A DNA stretch of 64,000 nucleotides from Mugil cephalus (Eukaryota; Chordata; Actinopteri; Mugiliformes; Mugilidae), in assembly GCF_022458985.1 (NCBI RefSeq), contig NC_061785.1, forward strand, positions 7,120,204 to 7,184,203, in the 5' to 3' direction. Position 1 is the first letter of the stretch. Each line of letters opens with the position of its first letter. Both the position numbers and the translations under genes were made by a program. A model generated the notes under the pieces. The model was not told the origin of the DNA. It saw only the letters and a list, made by a program, of their open reading frames with translations, and did not search any database. Shown here piece by piece: positions 32,489 through 43,062 of this stretch.

Positions 32489-34397
32489 ATGGCAGCAGAG
32501 GAGCCCGGGAGTGTCGGGAGGCCGCCGGCCTGCCTGTGCGTCCTCTGCGGGCTGCCTGCCGCGGGGAAGTCCACTCTGTCCCGCATCATCGTCGGTACCG
32601 CCGCACAGCAGCAGGGATGGAGAGCCACCGTGGTGCCGTATGATGACCTGATCCCCGAGCATGCTTTTCAAACCAGAGTGGAGAAGGACACTGAAATGGT
32701 ACAATCAGCTGTCCTCAAATGGACTTTTACCTCGATTTTGTCACTAATTAAATAACTAAAACAACCATTGATCAGGCATAACATTATGACCACTGACAGG
32801 AAAAACAAAAATAATTGACATCTTGTGATCCTGTGACAATGCAGTGTTCGGCTGAGAAACTTTTGGACCTGGCATTCATTCATGTGGATGTAACTTAGAC
32901 ATGTAACACCCATCTAGAACAGACCAGGCACCCCCACACCACAGAAAGGCCTCCCCTCAACCCATAGGACCCAAAGGCTCCCCCCACAAACAACACTGCC
33001 AGACACCACAGGAGGCCCACAAGATGGGAGATCTACACAATATTAGGAAGGTGGTCATAGGTGGATAATAAAATTAAAAAAAAACATGGAATCTGCAGCA
33101 CAGTTCCACCTTTAAATCTTAAAAATTACAACCAAGTAGATTCAATACAGCATATTCAAAAAACTTAATTTCTGTATGAAGCTATCTCATTGATTGGACG
33201 TCTCGTTTTCCTTTCTAGCACACTGAATGGAGGTTGCACAGACAGGCAGTGCTGCAGTGCGTCGAGCAGTTCTTGCAGAACCCCAGGAGGGATGGCAGAG
33301 CCGCCAAGCAGCTCCCGGATCGACGCCGCCGCGTGGGAGCGGTGCGTTCGAGCCCTGCTGCGACCTGAAGGTTTGAAGTCTGACCAGGCTCCGCTTCTTC
33401 TCCTGCTGGACGACAACTTCTACTATCCGAGCATGAGATATGAAGCGCGTCAGCTCGCGAGAAAGTGTAAGGACGTGGCATTTTGTGACGCGACCGCGCC
33501 GCCGCCGTGCTGTGTAGGCGGCGCTTGAAAGCTTGTCAGCTTGTCGTTGCAGATTCCCTGGGTTTCTGCCAGGTGTATCTGCAGTGTGACTTGGAGACGT
33601 GCATCAGCAGGAACCGGAGCAGGCCTCGGCCCATTCCCTCCGATGTGATACTGGAGATGGTGAAGCGCTTGGAGCCTCCGAATCCACAGAAGAACTCATG
33701 GGAGACGAACAGCATTTCACTCAACACTACGAACAGTTTATCCAAATGTGACGTGTAAGACAGCGGAATAAGAAGATATTAACGTTTATTACTCAAGTTC
33801 ATGGTGCTTAAATCAGTTTTTTTATTTGTTCCTTTTCCAGCCAGAAGGTGATGGAGTTGATCTCCTCTGCACTGAGTAACCCACTGAGCCCGGCTGAAGA
33901 CGACACTGAACAAAAGGTACAGCTCTTAAACACGTCTAGCGGAATCTGGACGTCCTGCTACAGACGTGCATCATTTCTCTTGTTTCGTATGCGTTGCAGG
34001 AAGCCGACCGACTGAAATGTGCCACCAGCGTGGTCCACCAGGCTGACCAGGCCTGTCGGCGCCTCGTCTCCGAAGCCATGAAGGCTGCCAGAGGTGAGCG
34101 AGAGATGATTTCGCAATTTGAGAATCCCCACTGTCACTCAAAGCTGAGCGTAACGGTCACGTTGTCGTCCCAACTCCAGAACGCCGAGTCCCCTCCGAAC
34201 GCATGCGGTCTTTGGCTGCTCAGCTGAACGAATCCAAAGCATCGTTTCTGCAGAACCTGCGCAAACAGCTCCTCCAGGACGCGACTTGCATTCAAGAGGA
34301 GGACATCAACTTGGAACATGTAGTGAACAGAGCGGTGGATGTTTTCGACGGCACGAGGAAGGAGATCTTGTCGAGAGTCATGAATGACTGCGAATGA
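32489..34397 (+). CDS. pstk: O-phosphoseryl-tRNA(Sec) kinase, six coding exons, apparent 1-nt frameshift
   Basis: PSTK phosphorylates Ser-tRNA(Sec), the step before SepSecS converts it to selenocysteinyl-tRNA. Exons: 32489-32698, 33219-33466, 33553-33754, 33841-33916, 34000-34093, 34180-34397. The start is the ATG giving MAAEEPGS; the P-loop GLPAAGKST follows at residues 21-28. Later family blocks are LLLLDDNFYYPSMRYEARQL, YSLGFCQ and RLEPPNPQKNSWE. Total length is 1048 nt, one more than a multiple of three; about 348 residues are expected, the usual length. In exon 2 the first part (EWRLHRQAVLQCVEQFLQN) and the rest (SSRIDAAAWERCVRALL) are in different frames. The switch falls between about 33279 and 33295, in CCCCAGGAGGG. 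As read, the upstream frame would stop near 33366. A sequencing or assembly error, a polymorphism or a recent lesion are all possible. The other splice phases agree. Confidence 0.88.
32770..33060 (+). mobile_element. GATCAGGCATAAC miniature element, copy 5 (internally deleted)
   Basis: The left end is GATCAGGCATAACATTATGA and the right part is ACAATATTAGGAAGGTGGTCATA, with the last terminal bases missing. It fills most of the first pstk intron. Confidence 0.8.
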
Positions 34398-34696
34398 CTT
34401 TTGAATTTTTCTTGAAATCGCTTCAAAACATAAATGTGTGACACTCATACGAAAACTCTCAAAGGCGCATACATCATTTCAGTCATTTATTCAGTAATCA
34501 AAAACTCGAAATATATATATATAAAAAAAGGGGTAAAGGATAAAAGTTTCATTATCAAACATCAACATCATTTCAAACATCTACGTGATTTCAGCAAATA
34601 TGGTATTTTAAAAGGAAAGGGGTGATTATTAATCTCAAATTTTCATTTTCTGTCAATAGTTAGATAATCACACACACAAGCCATTTATTTTAAACA

Positions 34697-34702
34697 AATA
34701 AA
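34697..34702 (+). terminator. pstk: candidate pstk polyadenylation signal
   Basis: AATAAA 300 nt downstream of the pstk stop codon, in the convergent interval shared with ikzf5. Confidence 0.5.
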
Positions 34703-35705
34703 AAGTTACCAACATTACTTCACATGACATGTGACAGTGTGAGGGGCTACAACTGATTTTTCTTTCAATAGCTACCATACAGAGTCAGTGGCTACAATAG
34801 ATACAAATTGGTATGGAGGCACAACAAAACTAATTTATATACAGATAATTAAAAAAAAAAAGAAAAGCTTCAAAGATAGTAATACAAAATAAGAAAAAAA
34901 TAAATAAATATTAAAATGCGCCTTGACTTTTTTTTTTCTTTCTTTTAAATTTTTTGCAACGTACGATGTAAGGCATAAATAAATACCAGAACAGCTGGAG
35001 TTTGGACCATAGGACTCCCAGACTCTATTAAACATCCCACTTTACATTCGTCACGGTTGTTAGATGCGTCCAGCTCATTTAACTAAGGTGGAAACTTTGG
35101 TTTATAATATATACAGATGTTGGTCAAACTGACTTGAATACATGGCAGGCTAAGATTGACATATTGGTGTAAAATACTGACGTGGTATTTTATTTAAACT
35201 GACTCATATGTGGCTGTCTGTGTAGGCGTGGCTTCCTAAAAGTGTTATTGCAGCCCTCGAGTCAGGTTGCAACATATGTGTTTCGACATTGCAAATTTAA
35301 AGAAGTCCATATACAATCAGCTGTATAAGCAAAGAAGTATAGTGAGTCGGGGAGTGGTATTAGCTAATACTGCCAGTGAGGTGCTGCAAAATGTTGAAAA
35401 GCAATGTTGGGAGCAGCAGGAAGGCAACAGCACGGTGCAGTTGGTGAGTGTAAAGAGAAAGCTATACATAAAAATATGATATATAAACTCAGTCACAACC
35501 TGTTGAAGTTCCATCCATGAGTTCTCAGTGAGCACATCCTTCATTACGCTACACGCCTAACGTTTCATAACTGCATTTTGCGTGATTGTGGTGCTATAAA
35601 AACGTCTACAGGCCACCGCACTCAAGTATGCATTGGTAGTAAACAGTCTGACCATGTTAAGTTGTTAGTGAGCCGAGACACCAAAAGCTTCTACGCCGCA
35701 AGGAA
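34703..35705. other. convergent 3' interval between pstk and ikzf5
   Basis: AT-rich, with no convincing gene. It should contain the ikzf5 3' UTR. TTTATT at 35189-35194 reads AATAAA on the minus strand and would give ikzf5 a 3' UTR of about 0.5 kb. Confidence 0.45.
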
Positions 35706-37614
35706 TCACTTTTTATGTTGTCCACGGGCAAAATGGCATGCAAAATCATATTTGTCCATGCACATGTGACCACAGATGTTGCACTGGAATGGATGTTCAT
35801 AGCCATGGCAGCCCATGTGAATTGTGTAGAGGATATTGTCGGAAAAGTGAATGTCACAGTGTTGGCACTTGTGTAAATGCTGGTGGTCCGGTATGTTTGC
35901 GGCAGGGGTGGGTGTGCTCGGCTGGCTGTTGCTAACACTCGCAGGGAGGGTGTTCATGTTGTTCTCCAAACCGTAGTCGGGAACAGGGCTGCAGCACTCG
36001 TGGCCCGAGGTGGAAGATTCATTTAAAGGTGGAGATGTCTGCACCCCGTTAGAACACATCGCAGCGTGTTCACTAGAGACGTGCTGTATGAGGATGGGCT
36101 TCTCGTCCTTTAAGGACTCCCTGTCTGGGGACGCAGGAGCCTGAGACTCGGGGTGGAGGTTGGCCAACTGGCCTGCAAGCGTAGACAGCTGGTCCAGAGG
36201 GTTTTTAAAAGCCAAAACGCTTGCACACCTGTTATGACTTTCACTTTCATCCACTCTGGACGGGTTCTTATATTCGCCGTTATTCAAATGGTGGATCTTG
36301 TGAGACAAGTCGCTCAGATAATCCGACTTTGGCATGACCACGGGGGGAGGGTTGAAATTGATGAGGAGCCGCCGGCTGAAGCCCAGCGAGCCCGTCCTCT
36401 TCTGCAAAGCGCTCAACATTCTCTTATTGGAGAAGGGAGAGCGGACGACCCTCGCGGGGAGGAGCTTGTGGCGGCGGCGGCGGTGGTGCGACAGGTTGCT
36501 GCGGTCGCTGCATCGGAAGGCGCAGAGGTCACACTTATAGGGCTTCTCTCCCGTGTGGGAGCGCATGTGGGCCTCCAAGTGGCGCTCATACGCTGAAGCA
36601 AACGGGCACAGCTGACAGCGGTGTGGCTTTTCACCTGTGTGAGGACGTATACGCAATTAGATACCAATGTTACCAAGCAGTGGTGATTCTATGGTCAGAA
36701 CTGTAGGGGTGCTTTAATGTCAAATGCCACAAAGCTATCATTTGGTTTAAAAAATAAAGAAAAGAAACTGTATTTAAATGAGAAGGTGAAGTAGGAACAT
36801 TAAGTGCAAAACCTTCTCCTGCAGATTCTTTTTAGACTGAACACACCCTGCAGACACTTAGCAGGCAACCCCCAACCACCCTCTATGTTTAAACCACATA
36901 CTTTCTACTATTTTGATGATTTTGTTTGTCATTTTATCATAGACAACCTTTAAAAAATTGAGTTTTTATTTTTGGGGGTGCTAGGACAAAGTTTAGGGGT
37001 CCTTGATCACCTGTAAAAATGGGCTAGACGTGCCTATGTTACCAAGCATACCAAGATTTAGTATGTGCACAGTGTTAATGATTATTTGAAGTGAAGCTTG
37101 GTCATATAGACAAACCAGACTCTCTTATTTAACATCACCCACTGTGGGAGTCATATCATTTAGTGGACAGTATGTGTGGATCAAGTGTTTTCAAATACTG
37201 ACCTGTGTGGATGCGGATGTGCTCTATTAAGCGAGCCATGCCCTTGTTGGCATAGCTGCAGTAGCTGCACTTATACTTTCCATCGCAGGTCCTCTCCAGT
37301 CCGTCCATGTGCACCTCAGACCCATCCTCCACTGACAGGCTCACCTCCACGGACGGGGGATCCAGACCGTTTTGCTCACACCTTGGGGCAACTGCAAAAA
37401 CAAACACATCACCGTCAGGCTGTGTACTTTTCAAAGGAAATATTAAAAAAGAAGTGTGAATCGTGCATTAATTCTCACTGGCTTGAAAGGGCTCCGCTGA
37501 CTCCTTTTCACCACAGACAGATCCCGAGATCATGTTGACGTGCTGGGTTTGCTGAGTCAGGTATTCTTGAAACTCCTTCACAAAATCCACAGGCTCCGTT
37601 TTTATCTCTTCCAT
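35706..37614 (-). CDS. ikzf5: Ikaros-family zinc finger protein 5 (Pegasus), three coding exons
   Basis: IKZF5 is a nuclear C2H2 zinc-finger transcription factor of the Ikaros family. Coding exons in transcript order: 37614-37479, 37391-37203, 36634-35706; 1254 nt, 417 residues (human 419). The start MEEIKTEPVDFVKEFQEYLT matches the Pegasus N-terminus. Three DNA-binding fingers follow: YKCSYCSYANKG..HIRIH, HRCQLCPFASAYERHLEAHM and YKCDLCAFRCSDRSNLSHH. The finger 1-2 linker HTGEKP is split by an intron after HTG. Two C-terminal dimerisation fingers are present: HKCQHCDIHFSDNILYTIHM and FQCNICGHMCMDKYDFACHF. An upstream in-frame ATG 15 codons earlier has no family support. It is convergent with pstk and divergent from acadsb. 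Confidence 0.95.
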
Positions 37615-39004
37615 TTTCCTTCCTCGCCGTTTGAGCCTGAAACGATTCAAAGGAAACAATGGAGACGTGCCACGACCCTTTAACAGCTGGTAACCTGGTA
37701 GCCTGGTAGCAACCGCTAGCTGTCAATAAACATGGCTATTAGCAACGGTCCTAACGCCACCTACACTTCACCGTTTGGCTTTTTTTGAAAAATTTTTATA
37801 TATCAACAACACTTAACGCAGCCTTCAACTTTTAAGTAACATTAATATTGTGAATAAAACAGAAATACGGGAACCTGGGGATAATTTCCTGCTTTCAACG
37901 CTGTTGCCTGGTGAACGTGTGACGTCAGTGATGCGCCGCGTACACCCAAACACCAGGGATGTGCGTATCGATCCAGAAACATCGATACTTCCCATCTAGA
38001 TCTGTATTTTTTTAAAGAACCGATCTTAATGTCAAAATATCGATACCACGCCCGCTTGAATAACAAATACTAATACCTTTATGACACCAAATCTGTAACA
38101 ATTTCTTTAAAAAATAAATAAATAAAAAGCACGAGAGAGACATTACAGAGACATTTCAGAGACATTTATTTATTTAGTTTTTTAATGTGATTTCCTCAGA
38201 TTTTCGGTTGACTTGTTGATTTTCACAGATTGTCTTTAATTGCTTGTGACAAGCCTGATATTTGGCACTTTGTACAGAGGTTAAAAAAAAGAAAGAAAAC
38301 GTTGTGCATTGTAAAAGTCATTTTCATATGCACAAGTAGACGTGTCGATATCGGTATCGGAATATTCGCTTTGGTATTACTTGGTATCGACAAACACAAC
38401 TATTGCCTTCGTAATTTTTAAAATTCCAATGTTGATCTTCATTTAAATCATTTAAAATATTCAGCATATACAATTTGACTTGTCGGAAAATTGAAAAAAT
38501 AAGCCTAGACAAAATGTTATGTAATCAACCCTTTCGTAATTATAGCATAATTTCATATTCATTGTTTCAAATATACCAACCAGTGACAGATATTATTGTT
38601 TTTAAAGCCATATTGATGCCTTATTTAATTTATATTAGTTTTGTAACAGCATTTTATCCTGACCATTTTTACATTGTTGTACTTTTCCTATGATATTCAA
38701 TAGAAATAATAAAAATAAACAACTATTGCCTTCGGGGAAATCGGAAAAATTGCTACTCAGTTCCAAACGTAAAAATAACTTAAGAACGCTTTTAAAACTA
38801 CCTTCCGTTTTGCTGAGCAGTAGTTTTCTTTTCGTCATTTAACATAGTCTTTAAATAAGTATAAAAAGGTAAAAAAGACTCTTAAAAATAAATGCATCCT
38901 TCATGTTAAACATTGCTGTGAAAGATATCCTATTCTTTATAAGCGCTCTTGAATGCAGCATCAGCCCTCTGGTGGACGCATGTGTAAACATTTCATAAGA
39001 AGTC
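37615..39004. other. ikzf5-acadsb divergent interval with ATCGATA-rich repeat debris
   Basis: Both promoters must lie in this 1.4 kb. From about 37958 to 38400 there are repeated ATCGATAC/GTATCGA strings (GTGCGTATCGATCC, AATATCGATACC, GATATCGGTATCGG, GGTATCGACAAA) typical of diverged fish DNA-transposon copies. The remainder is AT-rich with no gene seen. Confidence 0.5.
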
Positions 39005-42000
39005 ATGGCCGCCCCGTTGGTTAGGATTCTCTCAAGGGTGAGACTTGACATTATAAGCACAGTTATTTACACCTGACGTGTCTCTGCACAGGATTTAAAT
39101 ACATTTTTCTTCAGGACGAGTCTTTTATTCTTGAATCGCACACACGTGCAGTGTCTCCCTAACGCTCCTAACGTTGTTAGCCAACGTGCTAATGTTTGCT
39201 AAAGCTGAGACAACTTCAAGGGGGGCAAACAAATGCTTAATCGAGTAACTCGGAACGTTAACTCAGTCAGGCTGCGTGTCTTACTAAATGATTTGTGCTG
39301 TCGTTGGGTTTTCAGTCCTTTCGGCAGGTCTCCAGGCCGTGGGGGGCATGCCAGGCTGGATGGAGGAGCAGCTCCAGCAGATCTGCTCCAGATGTGGCTG
39401 CAGACCAGGCATCTGGGGGGGTCTCCTTCCCTCCTCTTCAGACATACTCAGAGGAGGAGAGCATGATGAGGGAAGCAGGTGAAACTGATTTCATGTTGCT
39501 GCAAACCGCATGCAAAGAGAAAGTCCTTAAACACTGGAAATTAAATGCACCAGTCTCTGGTCAAGCAAGTTAGCGATGGGTTGTAGCCACAGAGTTTCAT
39601 ATTTAAACCTCACACCGGTCCCTTAGAATTGAAGAAGCTACTTGAATGAGTCTTCTCAAAACCCAAAACATCCAGCTACTTTATTAAATGCTTTTTTAGA
39701 TATTCATAAACACTGGTTTATTCCATGTTACTTATTGATTGAGCTTTTCCCCTCAGTCTTACAGTGAATGCTCTGTAAAGTTTTTCTGAATCTGAACTCT
39801 GTTTTGCTGTTTCACAGTGAAAAAATATGCACAAGAGTGCATCGCTCCACACGTGTCAAAGATGGATGAGAATTCTGCCATGGACGAGGAAGTGCTCAAA
39901 TCCCTCTTCGAACAGGGCGTATGTAAATCATTTAATCACGAGCGAACGGGTGCGTTTTTGCAAGTAGTTTTTCATTACAGCAGCTCTTGTAATTTCTTCA
40001 TCTTTGCAGCTCATGGGTATTGAGATTGATCCCGAGTATGGCGGCACTGGCTCCTCGTTCTTCTCGTCCATTCTGGTCATCGAAGAGCTGGCGAAGGTGG
40101 ATCCCTCCGTGGCTGTTCTCTGTGACATCCAGAACACGCTGATCAACACGCTCTTCGCCAAACTTGGCACCGCGGCTCAGAAGGAGCGGTACCTCAGCCG
40201 ACTGGCAACCGACATGGTGAGCAGGGCGGCGTTTTTCCCCTTCGCGCATGCAATTTCTACGTCTTTCTTGCTGAAATGTATGTTCCCCTGCGTTTCCTCA
40301 TGTGCCCGTGAACAGATCGGAAGCTTCTGCCTCTCGGAAGCAGAGTCGGGGAGTGATGCTTTCGGCCTGAAGACGCGCGCTGAAAAACACAAGGACTATT
40401 ATGTAATCAACGGATCCAAGATGTGGATCAGCAACGCCGAGCACGCGGGCGTTTTCCTGGTGATGGCCAATGTGGATCCTTCCGCTGTGAGTAGCACTTA
40501 TTCCTGTTCTCTGTAAGTGTGCTTTCTATATAATGTTCACCTTTTGTGTGGTTTGTGGTGATGCTCTTTGGTACACGCAGACAATCAACAAGCTCTTTTA
40601 TCATTACCAGGGATACAGAGGCATTACCTGCTTCATTGTGGACCGGGACACCGAAGGGCTTGAGATCTGCAAGAAAGAGAACAAGCTCGGTCTCCGCGCG
40701 TCCTCCACCTGCCCACTCAACCTGGATAATGTCAAGGTGCAGCCGAACATCCCGTGCTACACTGAGTCAGTGTCAGGCAGTGCACGCTAGGGACGTCCTG
40801 ATCAAGTTTATTTGCCCCTGGTTCGTTTCGTATTCGAAACACCTGCCAATCTGAGTCCCAATCAGATCTTAGATAAACTTGGTTTTTCTTCCTTGGGGAG
40901 TCATAAAGGCTGTTCTTATCTCACTCGTTTTCTCCTCGACCACATGTCACTGTGCGGCTGCATTAAGTCTAATAAATAGAGCTGTCAAAGCAAAGGTAGA
41001 GAGGAGAGCTCATACCTTGAAATGGGCTCGTCCTCCAACGCCATAAACCCGTCCCTCTAATTCTGGTTTATGGCCGACCCGCAATAAATAAGCACTTAAG
41101 ATTTGGCTGAAGCCCGATACCAAGCCAATGATTTACTTTCTTACTCTCTTTGTAGGTACCCGAGAAGAACATTTTAGGAGAAATCGGCCATGGTTACAAG
41201 TACGCCATTGGAATGTTGAATGAGGGCAGGATTGGAATTGCAGCACAGGTAAAGCGTGAGACACTTTGTTTGAATTATGTCTAAGATGGGAAACCTGCAT
41301 TTGCAAACTTTGCGTCTGTGTGTTTCAGATGGTTGGACTGGCACAGGGCTGCTTCGATCACACCATTCCTTACACAAGGCAGAGAGTGCAGTTTGGAAAG
41401 CGTATCTTTGACTTCCAGGTCACTATCCGCAAGAGACTGTTCTTCTGCGTAACATTGACACTGATGCGGAGGACGCTGTGTTAGAGTTCTCACGTTTGTC
41501 GTTTACATTCCAGGGCATGCAGCATCAAATAGCCCACGTGGCGACGCAGATCGAAGCCGCTCGGCTGCTCACGTACAACGCCGCTCGGCTGAAGGAGGCA
41601 GGGAGGCCTTTCATTAAGGAGGCATGCATGGCGAAATACTTCAGTGCAGAGGTGAGCTTCCTGACGCAATGAATATAAGGCAATACAAGCATGTTCGCTT
41701 CTGTATCGGTGTCTACTAAGGCTGCTTGTCTGTGCTGTTTTTTTTTTGTTTTTTAAAGGAATGCCTTGGAGTATTTTTGTTTAAATTTAGCACAAACATT
41801 CACCTGAACTCAAGGATGAGTTGATTAGACTGTGGTGTCAAAAAAGGCCAAATTAATTACTTCACTTCTGGCACAAAAGTTCATCTTTGATCCAAGGCTG
41901 AACTAATTTGGTTTTGGTGTTCAGAGGACCTCACAAGCACATGTTTTTTTTCCCCAAAAGCAGCTTATGAACCCAATACTAACTGTTGGAGTTTCTTCAA

Positions 42001-43062
42001 ATTTGCATCAAACTTAACTTAGACTCAAAAGGGAAGAGATTCAGATTTGGTTTTCAAAAGCTGCAGAGACTTCACATAACTCAACAAATTATACTCCAGT
42101 TATGAATAAGTTCCACCAGACTCTGAAGGGATAGTATGATATTCTTAATGTTACTAGGCCACTTTTCTAAAGTCATCTGGACAGATGTGGAGGTAAACGG
42201 CATCTTAACTAGTTGCTGGAAGTGTACAAATGTGAGGAAAACTTAAATAGTTCTCCTTTTATTTATCCTCTGACCCTCTGTAACTGTGCTTTGTCAGGAA
42301 TCGCTTCTAATTAAACGTTATGTTCTGTTCCAGTGGCGCATCGTACTGCTCACATTAAGGTTCTTCATTAATATCTCTTGTTTTGTCTCCATCAGGTTGC
42401 GACCCTAACCACGTCTAAATGCATCGAGTGGATGGGAGGAGTAGGCTTCACCAAAGACTACCCCGTAGAGAAATACTACAGAGACTGTAAAATCGGTGAG
42501 CCTGACTCCACGAGTGCGACACATAAATATCGACTTGTGTTCGTTGTGTAAGTGAGGTGTAGTTTATGCAACTATGGAACGAACCGGTGAAGGCTGCGGG
42601 AAGGTCAGGTGTAGCCGTTTGTGATTGGACCAGAGTGGGGAGGAGAGAAGGCCTGATACTAGTGGCTGTAATCGGACCTTGCAGGAATTCCTGCCCCCCC
42701 ACGCCCCCCACGCCTCCTCCCTCGAGTGCCATTATATCAGCACACAGCCAACCAAGAAAGCTGCCAGGGCGGAAAGTCACTTTTGCTTTCATCGCCACCA
42801 TTTTGGCTCCCCAGTCGTCCAGCTGGAGGAGACCGAGACAGACCGAGCTGCATAATAACCCCCGTTGTCCCCCGGCGGTGAAAGCTGTAGATTCACGCAC
42901 CGTGCAGGGAAATTTGATAAAGTGGAGCTTATTTTTTGCACAGCAGGAATTCGCTCTAATGCTTTTGTTTTGTCTCTTTGTGCAGGTACCATTTATGAGG
43001 GCACGACAAATATCCAGCTAACCACTATGGCCAAGTTCATTGATAAGGAATATGATTATTGA
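39005..43062 (+). CDS. acadsb: short/branched-chain acyl-CoA dehydrogenase, 11 exons
   Basis: ACADSB is a mitochondrial FAD enzyme that oxidises 2-methylbutyryl-CoA and related esters in isoleucine breakdown. Exons: 39005-39037, 39316-39478, 39818-39918, 40010-40216, 40316-40486, 40611-40736, 41156-41248, 41329-41418, 41514-41651, 42396-42495, 42986-43062; 1299 nt, 432 residues, equal to human. The N-terminus [20 protein letters not shown] is Arg-rich and lacks acids, as a mitochondrial targeting peptide should. The family body is [35 protein letters not shown] (FAD/substrate motif), [10 protein letters not shown] and [20 protein letters not shown]. The terminal exon holds the catalytic Glu in [10 protein letters not shown]. 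All introns have GT/AG ends and the frame is intact. Confidence 0.96.
42560..42960. other. non-repetitive, GC-balanced stretch in the last acadsb intron
   Basis: Unlike the AT-rich introns around it, this 400 bp is GC-balanced and complex. Open frames occur on both strands but neither shows a family motif. It is better explained as candidate regulatory sequence than as a gene. Confidence 0.3.

Noticed and set aside
33190-33528. A continuous 112-codon frame through pstk exon 2 that avoids the frameshift
   Set aside because: Its first 30 residues (STLNGGCTDRQCCSASSSSC) resemble no kinase, while the other frame there gives the expected EWRLHRQAVL block. The frameshift reading is better.
36153-36596. 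147-codon plus-strand open frame
   Set aside because: It lies opposite the large ikzf5 exon, whose minus-strand frame encodes clear zinc fingers. The plus frame is its shadow.
42448-43021. 150-codon frames on both strands in the last acadsb intron
   Set aside because: They show no family motif, the composition is Pro/Ser/Gly-rich as expected from GC-rich DNA, and both strands are open equally.
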